Shown: positions 11,816-26,900, numbered from the stretch's first letter. The stretch is 64,000 bases of DNA from Heliopora coerulea (GCA_030142905.1 JASJOG010000012.1:3233501-3297500); one strand, 5' to 3'. Notes: a model not told the origin generated them from the letters alone. Made by a program: numbers and translations.

Positions 11816-12249
11816 TCGTCATAACAATTATCGTCAGATACAGCTGTTTTGCAAAAACTAAGTAACGAATTTGAACTGTCAAATAAGCTCTCCTGATTTT
11901 TTTCTTTAACATTTCTGTTGGCATCCCTGAATTCCTGGCATTACCTATAAATTTAAATATTGCCAGCACTGAAACTTAATATTTCTCATTTCCTTAAAAA
12001 TTTCATATTATTTCCTCATTTGAACTGAGCATTTTGTCGGCGTAGACAGCCTAATGATTTGGAACGTCTCCATGGCTGTACCGTTGTGGCTATTTTCTAC
12101 GCGACCAAAAGCACTTTTATATAATATTTTTAAACTGTGCTGAAATTTTGTATTTTCTAACTCTTGAAGAAACTCGCGCAATTTAGTCTTTTCAACTGAA
12201 TAATTATCCAGTCGGCCACGACAGCCTAGTAATTTGAACCAACGTCTCC
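11816..12249. other. 3' flank of GPCR with tandem microduplication
   Basis: A segment of about 175 bases containing the end of the GPCR coding region appears twice. Bases 12037-12095 repeat 12212-12273, both with the CGACAGCCTA/TAGACAGCCTA core and the CGTCTCC motif. Unit 3 has a single copy (about 24710-24770). Confidence 0.6.
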
Positions 12250-13218
12250 TTAGCAGTGCCGTTGTGATACATATCTTCGAGCCCCAAAACACTTTTCAAT
12301 GTAAGCCATGATAATTGGAGAAAGACGAGAGTTTCTCAGGCAATAAATGAACGGATTAGCCGATGAGGAAATATAGAAAAATGAACGAAGCCATGGCTGA
12401 AAATACAAACTAAGACTGCCATTCGTTTCTGACCTCACACTAATTGCCAAACCCATAGCAATGACAGGGAAGTAGCACACAAGGAAAACGAGGATAACCA
12501 ACAAAGATGTAATAAAGCGTTTCTTTTGGCGTGATATGTTTGGTAAGATTTCAAAATCTGCAACCCGTGTGGATATTTTTAGTTTGAAATAAATCCTTAC
12601 GTACACGTAAAAGCAAAATGAAAATGTTAAAATTATAGTTAAAAAGAAAATCGCACCTCCTACTTCAACTGAGGTTCGAGATCTTTCTAGCCCTAAGCTG
12701 AAAGCAAGAAGAACTAGAATTACACTCATTCCTTTAAACGTCGTGCTTTTGTTGGTCTTGTAAGTAATGGGGTGAAAAACTGCGACATATCTTTCGCATG
12801 TAATACCAAAGATGATTGTAATGGACACCGTCATTAAAATTAATGTCATAAAAATCTCTACCAGCAAAGTTTTACAAAAGAAATCTGTTCTTATGTTTTC
12901 AACTCTGTAGGCGATGTAACTTTGTATAAAAGCTGTATACATTTGGCAAAATGCGGTGAGAATATCTGCAGTAGAAAGCATGACAGCCAGAATGTGAGTA
13001 ACTCCTCGAAGGTTCTTGTTCTTGAAAAATACGTAAAGGACAAGGGAGTTAAAAGAAATTGAAAACACTGCAGCCAAAAAATTAACCAAAGCCAAGAAGA
13101 TCCGGTTCCACCGAAATCCTTCAATCGACTGTATCCCTACTCGAGCTCTCTTGCTGGAGCACTCCCAGTGTAAAGAATTGTTATCCTCTGTACCCGAATT
13201 ATTCAAAACCTCGATCAT
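12250..13218 (-). CDS. Class A rhodopsin-like GPCR, intact, 322 aa
   Basis: A single uninterrupted exon, starting at the ATG shared with the paralogues. The N-terminus has sequons at N6 and N13. Landmarks: TM1 Asn at 57, TM2 Asp at 85, extracellular Cys at 115, E-R-Y at 142-144 followed by V-A-V-F-H-P, TM6 with C-Y-F-P at 248-251, TM7 N-P-F-I-Y at 288-292, and a Cys in the short tail (310). The loop between TM4 and TM5 is very short and has no Cys, so the usual TM3-loop disulfide cannot form in the standard way. Length is typical for a short class A receptor. It is the only complete, undamaged member of the three-unit array. The ligand is unknown. Adenosine/melanocortin-like receptors are the nearest look-alikes by eye, not a confirmed assignment. 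Confidence 0.92.
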   Translation of the reverse strand: MIEVLNNSGTEDNNSLHWECSSKRARVGIQSIEGFRWNRIFLALVNFLAAVFSISFNSLVLYVFFKNKNLRGVTHILAVMLSTADILTAFCQMYTAFIQSYIAYRVENIRTDFFCKTLLVEIFMTLILMTVSITIIFGITCERYVAVFHPITYKTNKSTTFKGMSVILVLLAFSLGLERSRTSVEVGGAIFFLTIILTFSFCFYVYVRIYFKLKISTRVADFEILPNISRQKKRFITSLLVILVFLVCYFPVIAMGLAISVRSETNGSLSLYFQPWLRSFFYISSSANPFIYCLRNSRLSPIIMAYIEKCFGARRYVSQRHC

Positions 13219-15340
13219 TTCACCTCACTGTTTCACAGAGTAAACGTTGTTTCTAACTCAAAGCCTACAAGAACGTCCGACCAAACCATAGAAGTGTCCT
13301 TGCTTCTAAGATTTAATTACTTGGAAAAGTTTTCTTATATAGATCCACGAAAGCCTTAATTTTTGATTTGATTCTTTCCTAAAGGACGAAAGCGTAATAG
13401 GCATGAACCGTTAATAGATTGTGTAAAAAGGACTTAAAAGCCTTAATTACTCGGATTGTTTAGTGTTTTAACTGACATATGACCGTTGTGAAAATTCCTC
13501 TCATCTATATCGTCTATACATAATAGCTTTATCAAAAATATCGCATCAAAGAGGAAAGGATAATTTTTAGGCTATTAGAGAGCGAAGGCGTGGGAAGTTC
13601 TTCAAAAATGACGGGGAGCTAAAATTGCTGGGATACGTAGCTAAACATAGAATACCTTTGAATCAGCAGAACACTGATTTAGTTAGGGTCGGACGAATTA
13701 GTGAAACAGTGCATTCTTGCGAAAAAAGGGAATAAAACTGTAAAAATTAAATATTTTTTGTATAATATATCATGTCAAGTGCATTAGTATCTCTTGCATG
13801 TTTTGTGGACGCAAATGTATTCCTCACCAATACTTCTTAAGATCTAAGCAGTCATTCAAACAATGAATTTGTAGTACGTAAATATCCTTCAAATGTACAT
13901 CATATATTTTTTCATTAGTACGGACATCAAGGTGAACAAAGACATATTGCCTTTCTCGCACTTTCAAAAGTTGGGATTAATTCCCCCTTTTTGCCAATTT
14001 GTATTGGCCGAGTTGTGGTAATTTGTGCCGTAGTGACGCTCTCGCTACGTCGCTTCTTCAGTAAGACTTGTTTTACGTTCTTTTAAAGCTCTTCCGAGGA
14101 TTACAGTATAGCTCGCTGTGCACACTTCATAAAATGAACCCTAGGATTTGAGTGTGAGTTTGTACCGATTATTGGAAAATTTTACTAGGTTGTTAAATAT
14201 AAACACCTATAACTACTATGATCTTATAAAAAAACCTAAACATATGTGGCTGATTCTTAATAAAAGAATTTTGACGATCTTCTTTTGTTAGGTACATTAA
14301 CGTGGCTTTTATTCCCTTTGTCATTCCAGTTTCTGGGGACTGACTAAATACGCTTGAACCTTTGAGGCGTGCTAGAGTTTACCCTTTCACCAGTAATACC
14401 GATTATATCGTCTCGCGTTAGCCCATTTAAAATCATCGTTGTCAGGTATGAAAGTGTTAAGAGTTGAATGGATTTAATTTTTTTAACCCTTTTAGGCCTG
14501 CTAGGGTTTCCTCGTTAACGAGTGAAATTGTCTAGCGTTAGCCAGAGTAAAATAAATAAAAACGAGAAATGTGGTTGTCAGGTATCACAGTGTTAATACT
14601 AAGATTGTTAAATGGCGTATCCTTCGGTCATGCATTTGTATTGAGAGAAAAAATTGATTAGACTCAAGAGTAGAATGATGTTAGTTACTGGCAAACTTTT
14701 ATTTGCTGTACGAGCATAATTTTTAAATATCTAGGAACTTCCAATGTAGTCGGTTTTTTTCTACACTGGGCAACTTAAGCAAAATTTTCTCGAGGTTATT
14801 ATAGTCTTTGGATCGCATCAGTCGTTCACAATGAATCAAAGAACTCTTTAGAGAAAATGTACCTTCCGCTTGGAGGTCATAATTGTCGATGTCTTTAAAG
14901 ATTGATTAGTTTTGCACAGTGTGAAATTTTATTGCAATATGCTGGCCATTAATAAAATCCTAATGTAGTTCAAGGCATTAACTTGTAGTCTTGCTATAAG
15001 GAGCCAAAGGAAGGGAAAAAGTCGAACTTGGGCAAGAAATCTTTGATGCAGAAAGAGACTTTGAAACATTCCAAGTTAGATGTGAGCGCTTGGTCTTTAC
15101 AATAGATTATACATTTGCATGTGATTCAGCTACATGCTTTTTCTGATAGCAATAGATCAATCACAGGGAAATAGAGCTTATGCATTCATATTTCTCTTAG
15201 ACCAAATTTCAAAATAAAGTAAAATTTACACCATCTTTGTCATGGCAGTCGTTCCACATGGCTTAAATCTCAGAACAACTGTCGCTGGTTTGTCGTTTGG
15301 AGCGCATAACCCAATCTATATCTCAGCGCTTGTAGCTGCC
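13219..15340. other. GPCR 5' flank, unit 2; no gene recognised
   Basis: It corresponds to 433-2630. It holds the upstream block at about 13521-13626 and two hairpin repeats at about 14388-14430 and 14516-14560. Confidence 0.5.
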
Positions 15341-15353
15341 TTTACGAAAGTTT

Positions 15354-15542
15354 CATATGTGAAAAACATATGTAGCTGGAATATTTTCACATATAAAATT
15401 TTCATTTTACATATGAGATGGAAATGATTTTACATATGAAATACTGAATTTAAATGTGAAATGGACTGGTTCAAAATTTCACATATGAGATCTTAGTGTA
15501 TGTATACATGTATTTCACATATGAAAATTACTTTCACATATG
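15354..15542. promoter_or_regulatory. Cluster of seven CATATG palindromes, unit 2
   Basis: CATATG lies at 15354, 15367, 15410, 15433, 15482, 15518 and 15537. The eighth site of unit 1 has become TTTATTTGTG. Retention of seven sites is consistent either with recency or with selection. Confidence 0.4.
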
Positions 15543-17574
15543 GAATTGAAGCAATTCACATAAGAAGTACTATTTTTATTTGTGAAATTGGAATGGAAAT
15601 TTTTGTAAAGGTGATACACCTGTGGTCCATTTTCGATATTAGAATAAGCAATTGTAACCTCACCATTATTGTGATTGTTTCACGAGTAGGGGTGGAAATA
15701 ATAGTAATGATATGCGCGTTTGCTTCGGGCTAAATCGTATAAGGGATACGCATAAGACTATGTCGTGTACTATTGAATAGATAAGTATGTCTAAGTATTA
15801 ATAGATAAAGAAATGAAATTCTCGTTTGATGGAATCATAATTGGTCGGATATTTCCCGTATTGCCCGTTCAGGGGGAGATTTAAAATAGTGTTGCTTATG
15901 TCGAATAAAAATTAAAATTTTGAACAAAATATGAAGTGAAAGTGCATTACGAACAATCAAATATGGAAAAGACCATACAGAGTGCAGTTGGTGAAGAAAT
16001 TCTTCATGAAATGACGACAGAATCGCAAGCTTTTGTTTGACGTTTTGTACCTTTGCGCTTGCCAATTAGTTTCCAGTAAAGCGATATAATAAACTACTTA
16101 TTGACCTTGCTTATTCGTTCGGTATTAGTAAAATATCTGACTACTGTTTTTGCACGGTGTTAAAAACATCGGTCAAATATTTCACTTGCACATACCTCAT
16201 GCTAGATCAATAAATAGTAAATATTTACCATGTACTACCTCGTGGTGTTAAGAGAAGTGACGAAGAAATTTTATGGGGTTATTCTTTTATTAATTTTATG
16301 GGGTTGTGCTAACATGCATCATCGGAATTTGAAACCTTCAAAATATCTCCTAGATTCACTGTTGATATTGTAGCTTTATAAAACCTGCCAAAGCCATGTC
16401 TACACGTTCACGGCAAACGATGCAGGTCTTGTTGACGCTAAGCGGAGTTTCACGTGAAAGTTCTTGATAAACTTGGTAGGTCTTCGTTTACATTTCTCCA
16501 TTTATTGTAAAAAGAAAAAAACCCGTCGCATTCCATAAAAGTATTTCGGTTTCCACTTGTTATTTTGATAAATTTGAGATCAGTTGTTCTAAGCTTTTAG
16601 ATGACTTTTCATTTGGTGGCTGGTAATTCGACGTCAAAGGAACAAATTTATACAGTGTAAATGTCTACAGATAGAGATAACTGATTTCCAAATTTTTTTT
16701 TATTTTTAACTCTCCATTTTCATAAAGTACCTGTAAATAATAATTGAAGACTGTTTTTATAAGATCGGTGTAAATTTTCCCAAATCTAACGTTCCCTGTA
16801 ATGATATCCTAACTGGCATGTCATCCAAACTTCTTCGTTCTGGTTTCCGTGAAAAATAATCTGCAGCCAACTTTTGCTATTTTAACGCAAATGCTGTCAT
16901 TAATACTCATTATGAGATATGCTCATTGCCATCATCATCATCATCATCATCATCATCACAATCATCGCCATCCTGATCAAATCTTTGCCATCAATTTCAC
17001 CGCTGTCATCATCATAAACTTCATCAAATCCAACCGTTTGATCCATAAAAACAACGGATTTGCGAGAATAAACCAACGAATTTGAATAATTTTTGGACGA
17101 CCTTGGTTTTCTCACTACTTTTTCAACATCTTTCCAATCTTCATTGAAACTGTTCCATTATCTATTATACTGTGCAAACTCTTAGACTTAATAGTTCTTA
17201 TGCTTATGCTTATGAATACTCCTTCGCGCACGACAGCTTAGTAATTTGGGAAAACGACAAGTTGATTGCAGGAAAGTAGATAACCCATTTTGATTATGGA
17301 GTGTGTCCAGGTTAAATTGCCCGAATATTTTATACTTTCGAAAATTGTCCAATTTGATTTGACGCGCATTCCGGCCATGTGTAGGGTAACCTTGCCTCCT
17401 CTGCCCTAATACGTAAATTAAATATTAACTAGTAGCCAAATGGGATTTTGATCTACTTTATACCTTACGAATTTTGCCCGGATTTCTATCTGTTTTTGCC
17501 CGAATTTCCTATTCTTTACGAATATTCTTTTCAAATTTTGAGGAGCTGTCACACCCCAACATGTTCCCAATAAA
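15543..17574. other. Intergenic, unit 2; short CAT array
   Basis: It corresponds to 2871-4950. A (CAT)n tract of about 30 bases lies at 16929-16959. No gene is recognised. Confidence 0.5.
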
Positions 17575-18518
17575 CTACGCCGCTGTTTGGTTGTGCCGTT
17601 TTGCCGTTTCTCTTCGTGATCCAAAGCACCTTTTAACGTAGGTCATGATAGTTGGAGAAAGACGAAAATTCTGCAGGAAGTATGTGAACGGATTAGCCGA
17701 AGAAGAAAAATAGAACAATGAACAAAGGCATGGCTGAAGATAGACATCACGAATGTCATTCAGTTTTGAGCTTGCACTAATTACTGAACCCATAACAATG
17801 ACTGGGATTTAATACACAAGGAATGCGACGATAACCAAGAGAGACTTAATAAAACAATTCTTTTCGTGTGCAATGGTTGCTAAGTTTTCAACTCCTGATG
17901 ACGTGTTGATATCCTTAGTTTGAAATAGATTTTTATGTACGCGTGAAAGCAAAATCAAAATGTTGGAAAATATAATTAGAAAGAAAATTACTGTTCCCAC
18001 TTCAACAATTATTTGAGATCTTCCACACGATACACTGGTTGCAAAAAGAGCAAAAATGGATCCCATTCCTTTGAAGGTTGTGTTTTTCACAATTGTGTTC
18101 TGCAATATATCTTTCGCAAGTAATACCAAAGATGATCGTAATGGACAGAGCTAGTAGAATCAATATCATAACAATTTCTGCCTGGAAAATATTAAAAAAC
18201 AAAGTCGTATGAATTTTTTTAACATTGGAGGCAATGTAAATTTCTTTCACGACTGTAATCACCTGGCAAAATGCGTTAAGAATATCTCCAGACAAAAGGA
18301 TAACCACCAAGCTTTTTGTTCTTGAAAATACATAAAACACAAGAGAATTAAAACAAGTTGAAAATGCTCCGGCCATGGAATTGACTAAAGCCAGGGTGAT
18401 TCTGTTCCACCGAAATGTTCCAATTGATTGTATTTCTCCTCCTGTTTCCTCGGTCGTGCAATTCCGACGTAAAAACGTGTAATTTTTCTTATCTGCAGTT
18501 ATTCAAAATCCCAATCAT
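17575..18518 (-). pseudogene. Class A GPCR pseudogene (older paralogue), unit 2
   Basis: The ATG at 18518 is followed by a TAA at codon 10 (TGC AGA TAA). Downstream it shares with 4951-5991 the loss of about 20 bases between TM1 and TM2 and the loss of the segment after C-E-R-Y-I. It differs by a one-base deletion near 18330 that re-joins TM1 and TM2 in another frame, and by keeping C-E-R-Y. TM7 keeps S-S-A-N-P-F-T-Y and the tail ends at 17575. Several frames are needed to cover seven helices, so no functional receptor is expected. Confidence 0.9.
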
Positions 18519-20265
<1,747 letters not shown>

Positions 20266-20289
20266 GAAGAGAGAGAAAAGGAGAGAGAC

Positions 20290-20345
<56 letters not shown>
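20266..20345. repeat. (GA)n microsatellite
   Basis: An almost pure GA array at the boundary where homology with unit 1 (6128-6195) resumes. Confidence 0.95.
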
Positions 20346-20351
<6 letters not shown>

Positions 20352-22143
20352 GAGCAGAGAGGGGAAGAGAGAGATATTGCCAAAGTTTAAATGGGATTCC
20401 TACTTGACACCGCTTCTTCGTTTCAGAATTTCTGCCTCAAAGCAATAATTCGGACATTATCATGGACGACATTAGTCTACTCAAAGACGTATTCTTCAAA
20501 ATAAAAAAATCATTTTCGGTTATTTTTGCGAAAGAAGAAAAACTTTTGCATGTCTTCTCAGTGATCTGAAACTGCCCTTGCCTTAGTGGCTCTGTACGCC
20601 AATTGTGGCAAATATCGTGTCCAATTTATTATTTATATCTTTCAAGCAAGGAAGAAGAAACCATAAAAGATATGAAACAATTATATTTTCATGTTCAAAG
20701 AAATTACATTCTTGTGACTCTAGAGAATCGAGTTGACACGCCAAGCAAGAATTCTCATAAACGATGGTTACCGTAATATTGAATAAACATCCTGCACTGA
20801 ATAAACATTACGATAAACTGTGACATAGTATTTAATTGTTGTAAGCCAAAGAATACAAAAATGATGTATCGATGAAATCAATGCAATTCTGGTAGTAACG
20901 TTGTTCATCACCCTCGGTTCATTTTTTTTTTTCACAACAATATTGATGGCGTTTTGTAATCATAAAATTTTTTAATGGTAAATCTCCTTTAAAGATCCTC
21001 AGTTTTAACGAAGAAGATAAGTGAGATAATGAAGGAAGATTTTAGTTTCAGACCCTTAATAATATTGTTATCAATGATATCATTATGTCGTGAGAAATAA
21101 ATGTATGCTGGAAGATTTTCTGAGTGCTCTGCTGCTGTTTTAATGACTTATGTAGCTGTTATTGATTAAAAACTTAATTAACGAGACATATACAATAGTA
21201 ACAATTTTTTTTTTATTCAACTTAAGAAGAATTTAAAATCAAGAAAATCTATTTTGCATTCTTAAAAATACTGTACTTTAATGATAAATTGTTAGATGAC
21301 CTACAAGTAATACCCTAAAACATTTGATGTCTTAACACATTTCATACACCTATCAGTCATATCTAATAACTAATATATTTCTGGTGCACTTAGTATAGTA
21401 TTTGCCCATTAGTACGTCCATATAATGGATTGATGGGTTTCCAATATTTAAAAAGTATAAATCGTCTTAAATCTAACAAAATTTAGAATAAATCTGACAA
21501 CCATTTTGCAAACAGTACTACTAGTCGTTTGAAAAGATAGAGCTTATGCCCATACCGCACGGCTTTGCAGGTAAAAATTCAACTTATGCTCTGCGTTGGA
21601 GTAAGCCATGTCGTCCTGACACAAGCACAACATTAATTCGTAAGAAACACAACTCTGACACAATGTCAAGAACTTTTTCGGTATTATCGAAAATAGCGAG
21701 CGAGGTACAACTGCACGAAGCAATGCTGAGAAAAAAATCCACTGCATATTTATGAATAAGGTCCTATAATTTTTTTAAACTATGATCTTTAACCTTTATT
21801 ACAATATTTTAAAAGGAATTAAAAACTTATATCCATTAAAACGACAAGTTTTTAAAAATTTTGTTACAAATTCAATCTTAGTATTATTAAATGAATATTC
21901 ATCTGTCATCTGTACTGACAGATGTGCACGATTCCTTTCAAAGGTCAACTGTTGTTGATTATGGACGAACTTTCACCAGCTCAAAGGGATATTTTTCAAA
22001 AATTTCAGGGATATATTCTCTTAGTTGATACTGACTTATTACGACTTTCTAATGCTGATATTGATGATGAATTGTGGACCGTATAAGCAACGTTTTCACA
22101 AAAACACTGTCCTCTTTTAGATCGTTAGAGTCTTTTACAATTA
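20346..22143. other. Intergenic, unit 2; no gene recognised
   Basis: It corresponds to 6195-7900. A 69-codon frame at 21546-21755 parallels 7303-7512 but is not supported as coding. Confidence 0.5.
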
Positions 22144-22713
22144 CAGTAGAAACCTGTTATCTTAAACTCGGTTATCTCGAATCTCCCGTTTTGTCGAACT
22201 AAAAGTAAATTCCGTTAAAACTCATAACACATTTACAGTAGTTTAATATTGCCTATCTCGAACTGGGTTATTTCGAAACTCTCGGTATCTCAAACAATAC
22301 GTGAGGTCTCTTGGCGTTATTTGGTACGGTTTATCTTGAATTTGTTAGGATGGCAATCAACTGACAACTGGAAACGCTTTGTCAACTCGTCTGATTTGTA
22401 ATTTTATATTTATATAACATGAAAAATCTAAAGTTAGAATGCTCAAGAGCACATCGATAACGTTAGATTAATGGACCGCCGATACGATAGCTTTCGAAAC
22501 TTGCCTTTTCAATCTACTTTAGCAATTTTATGTTAACTATTCATCTTTAAGAACGTCCGTGAATTTTGGCCCGTAAATTTGTCAAGAGCGGACTGAGCGA
22601 AAAGATTTTTATCAAAATCTGGAATACTGATGCTACCCTTGTTATGTCGAGCTCCCGTTATCTCGAACAATTTTTGATTTGTCTGGACAGTTCGAGATAG
22701 CGGGATTCCACAG
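22144..22713. mobile_element. Non-autonomous pogo/Tigger-like DNA transposon (570 bp), unit 2
   Basis: It has the same ends and exactly the same length as 7901-8470. The right inverted repeat here reads TTCGAGATAGCGGGATTCC, closer to a perfect match with the left than in unit 1. It was duplicated with the block rather than inserted twice. Confidence 0.7.
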
Positions 22714-24759
22714 GCATCAAAACACCGTTTGGTAAAAAACATAGGTTCCACTTGGTCATTTTCATCTTCGATGTCTTTACAGGTTGATTAGTTTTGCACA
22801 GTGTGAAATTTAACTCGAACATGCGGCCCTTCAACGAAATGCTTGAGTTGTTTTGTGAACTAGTTTATCATGACCTTGCTAGCCACATAAAAAAAAAAAA
22901 TAATTTAGGGCAAGTACACTTGGACACATGAAGCAACTTTGTTCCAGTTGTATTTGGGTGGAATAGCTTCTCTTTCATAACAAATAGTTACAGTTTTTCA
23001 TGCCGGAATTTTATATTTTACATGAAGGAAAGTTTTTCTGACTGTAACCAACCATTGTAAAGAAAAGCCCCAGTGAATTTACGTTACTCTCCGACGAATT
23101 AATTTATTAGTAAAATATTGTTCGTCTGCTGGATCACTGCAGTCTGTTGACATGGCTTTGACGGAGTTAAGCCTAAGGGCTTGAGGTAGTTATCAATGGT
23201 TCTCTATGTTAGAACTTAGCATTGTTTAAACAATCGCCAGTTCAAAGCTATAGACATAGAGCTATAAATATAGAGCCAGTTCGTGGTGACATTGAATACA
23301 AGAGTGTCCAAAGTTGCTATATAATGTATTTTCCGTTAACTCTAGTTTTTTATTTGTAAAAGGTGTGATTTTGGATCAGTCCAGTTCTATATTATGAGCT
23401 TAACAGAAGTCTTCCAAAAATTCAAGGCATTTGCTCACATCCCTTCAGTTTTGAAATTCCCTAAATAATTTCTGAATCCACTTATGAATTTGTTGCTCTG
23501 AGAAACTTGCTGACCCCTTGTCGGAATGCTCAAATAAAAGGAACTAGGTCTTCGTTTAATCTGACTCAATCTAGCAAGACTGTTTACTACCAACCTCAAT
23601 CGGTGTTCGTTCACATTATTTTCATCTAATACCAAAAAACTAGAGTTCTGTAAAACGCTTTTGGTTTCTTGAAAATTGACATCTATACTTTAACTAATAA
23701 ATCTGTGGTCGGTTGTGCAAAGTCTGGATAACTAAATGTCCGATGTATCATATATCTCCCTCCGGAGTAGATAAATTTACATATGTAGCGTTTGGCAACG
23801 ACAGTTTTGTGTTTAGTTTGTAGTCGCCATGTATTGTAGACGTGATCAAGTAGTTGACGAATGATGATGTACATAAACTGAAATGTAGCGTGTACAGTAT
23901 GAGTTAAGGAGTTGCTGTTAGGTTGTCGTTAGTCATTAAAGAACATCTTCGTTAATCTGTTGGGCTTGAATTTCCATCTCAGTTGGGACGGTAACTTATA
24001 TACCAACGCACTCGCATTATTAAAGCGCCTCAACAATGGAAAGAACGTTGCTCATACATTAGAAGTTCGTAACAGTTGAGCATCTTTTTTACTTCAAATT
24101 TCCGGTAACACTCAAACAAACAGATTTACAGACCTTTGTTATCGTTATCTTTACTTTTTAATAAAATTCCTAGGAATAATTAGAAGCAAATTTTACATTA
24201 TAAATAAAAATTTTCATAGATTTAACTTGTCTTGATTGAATAAAAACATCTAATCATATCGTAACTATATAATAAGCAAACTTAATTGCTCCAATTTTCA
24301 TCACAAATTACATGCTGATAAAGTTTTTTATATTCTATCAAATATTCTCATGGAAGACCTTTGTATCGTTTTTACAATTATTACCATGACCATCTCAAAT
24401 TTGCGTTACCATTTACGTCATCATCAACGTCCCCTTCACAATTACCATCACCGTCACTATGAATATCATCGTCATAATAGTTATCATCAGATACAACTGT
24501 TCTGCAAATACTAAATAACGAAGTTCAACAATCAAAAAAGCTTTCCTGATTCCTCCCCCCCCCCCCCCCCCCCATCATTTCTGTTACCATCATTGAAATC
24601 CAGATTTTACCTACATTTAAACTATGCCAGCTGTTAAACTTAGTATTTTCTTTTTCCTCAAGAAACTCATATAATTTCCTCATTTCATCAGAGTAATCTG
24701 TCGCCCTCGACAGCCTTACAGTTTGAAACAACATCTCCTTGGTTGTACTATTGTGGTTC
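22714..24759. other. Unit 2/3 boundary; no gene recognised
   Basis: Unit homology ends near 23105. From about 23610 the sequence resembles 11060-11640, the 3' flank of the unit 2 GPCR. A run of about 18 C residues lies near 24557-24574. Confidence 0.5.
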
Positions 24760-25696
24760 TTACCCACGCATCCAGAAAAGTGTTTTAATGTTAGCCATAA
24801 TGATTGGAGAAAGACAAGAATTTTTAAGGCGGTAAATAAGCGGATTAGCTGAAGAGGAAATATAGAAAAACGAAAGAAGCCATGGCTGAAAATATGACCT
24901 GAGATTGCCATTCGTTTCTGATCTGACACTAATCACTGAACCCATAACAATGACAGGGAAGTAGCCCACAAGGAATACAAGGAGATGTAATGAAGGATTT
25001 CTTTTGGCGAGCAATGTTTGGCAAGTTTTCAAAATTTGCTGCACGACCAGATATCCTCAGTTTCAAAAATATCCTTACGTACCCGTAAAAGCAAATTAAA
25101 ATTGTTGAAATTATCGTTAAAAATAAAATCGGTCTTCCTACTTTAGCAAACGTTTGAGACAAGGTAAGGATTGAGCCAGTTGTGAAAATAACCAAAATGG
25201 TTCCCATTCCTTTAAATGTTGAATTCCTGTTTGTTTTGTACAAAATTGTGCGAAGTACAGCAATATATCTTTCGTAAGTAATACCAAAGATGATTGTAAT
25301 GGAGACCGCCATTAAAATTACTGTCATAAAGTTCTCTACCTGCAAACTATGACAAAACAAATTCGTGTAAACGTTTTTAACGCTGTAAGAGACGTAGCTT
25401 TGTATGAAGGCTGAGTTCACTAGGCAAAATGCAGTGAGAATATGTCCAGCAGAAAGCATGACAGCCAGAATATGAGTAACTCCTTGAAGGTTTTTGTTCT
25501 TAAAAAATACGTAAAGCACAAGAGAGTTAAAACAAGTCGAAAATATTCCAGCCATAACAATTGACTGATGCCAAGATGGTCCCGTTCCATCGAAATCTGT
25601 CGACTGTCTTTATCTCTCCCCAACCCTCATGAAGCGGCAATTCCGGCGTAAGGACGCGTTATGCTGTTTGTACGAATTATTCGAAAACTTGATCAT
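24760..25696 (-). pseudogene. Class A GPCR pseudogene, unit 3
   Basis: Third paralogue of the 12250-13218 receptor. The original ATG at 25696 leads to a TAA after about 28 codons (G-E-R-stop). One extra base near the start of TM1 shifts the frame. About 11 bases are missing at the start of TM6, after Q-K-K-S-F-I-T-S, so TM6-TM7 (F-L-V-G-Y-F-P; S-S-A-N-P-L-I-Y-R) are in another frame. An ATG at 25555 (M-A-G-I-F-S) opens TM1-TM5 with Y-E-R-Y, but a receptor from there would lack TM6-TM7. The tail ends differently from the paralogue. Confidence 0.9.
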
Positions 25697-26900
25697 GTTT
25701 CCTCGTTCTTTCACAGAATGAATCTTATTACTTACTTAAAACGAACAAGAACGTCTTATTAACCCACACAGATGCTGTCGCTTCTAACACATAATGACGA
25801 ACGAGAGTTTTTTAATAGATCAATTGAAGTCTTAATTTTTCATTTCATTCTTTCCTAAGTGAAAAAAACGATAATAGGCATCAACTATTTTCAGATTTTG
25901 TACAAGGTACTTAAAACCATAAGTTACTTTAAATGTATATTGTTTTAACCGACATATGGCCGCTGTGAATATTGTTTTCATGTATCTTGTCCATACATAA
26001 TAAATTTATTAAAAATATTGGATCAGAAAACAGGAAAGAATAATTTTAAGGGTTTTAGGGAGCGAAGACGTGAGAAGATTTTCAAAAATGGCAAGGAGTT
26101 AAAATAGCATGAATACGTTGGTAAGTATAGCATCCTGTGGAGCTAGCTACAGACTAATCTTTGTTCTTTGGTTAGGATTTTTAAAAACGCAAATTCTTTC
26201 GAAAAAAGGAAATAAAACTGACTGAATTAAACATTTATTATTACTGCTGCAATATAAATTGACAATTATTGGCTCAGAATAACAATCAATATGACTTAAG
26301 GTCACACGCTTTAATGAACTATTGTGTTAAATACTGAAAATATCATATCAAATACACTAATATCTCTTGCTCTTAATTCTTCGTATTTCTTAAGATCTAT
26401 ACGATCTTTCAAACAAGAAATATCAACGCTTGCAAACGTCCTTCAAAGGTCTACGTCATACATTTTTGTCTCACGTGGTCCAAAATCAATCAGAGCATGA
26501 CGACGTACTCCCATTCAAGTGTGGGGAGATCCCCCTTTCTCGCGCTAACTTACTAAATATACATAACATTGTTTTATAAAATAACCAAGCTTTTTTAGTT
26601 TTCGGGGCGTCATCAATGTCTCTGTACCCTAATACAAAATGAAAATGACGTCAGCTCGTCCCTGTACTCAGAGAAAATGAGTCTCGTCCAATCAGAGCAT
26701 GCATAGGTGATTATCAAAAATCTCGCTTGGTGATTGGCCAGAAAATTATGTCATAAATCTCGATATTTACCTGCAGGTGAAGATAACAGTGAAGGCTCAG
26801 AAGCAAGATGGCAGCTACCTTTGTAAACGTTGCTAAGGTGATTTTAAAAATGTTAGTTTACTACTTTCTTTCAAGTAATCACCTATGTAATTATACTAAA
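25697..26900. other. Unit 3 GPCR flank and a promoter-like stretch
   Basis: The first 700 bases resemble 433-1050. From about 26460 the sequence is unrelated. It holds a perfect TGACGTCA near 26647, CCAAT/ATTGG near 26698 and 26735, and an AAGATGGCAGC start context near 26808, with ten open codons before a GT. This could be an orphan first exon, but similar segments recur in repeats, so no gene is called. Confidence 0.35.
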
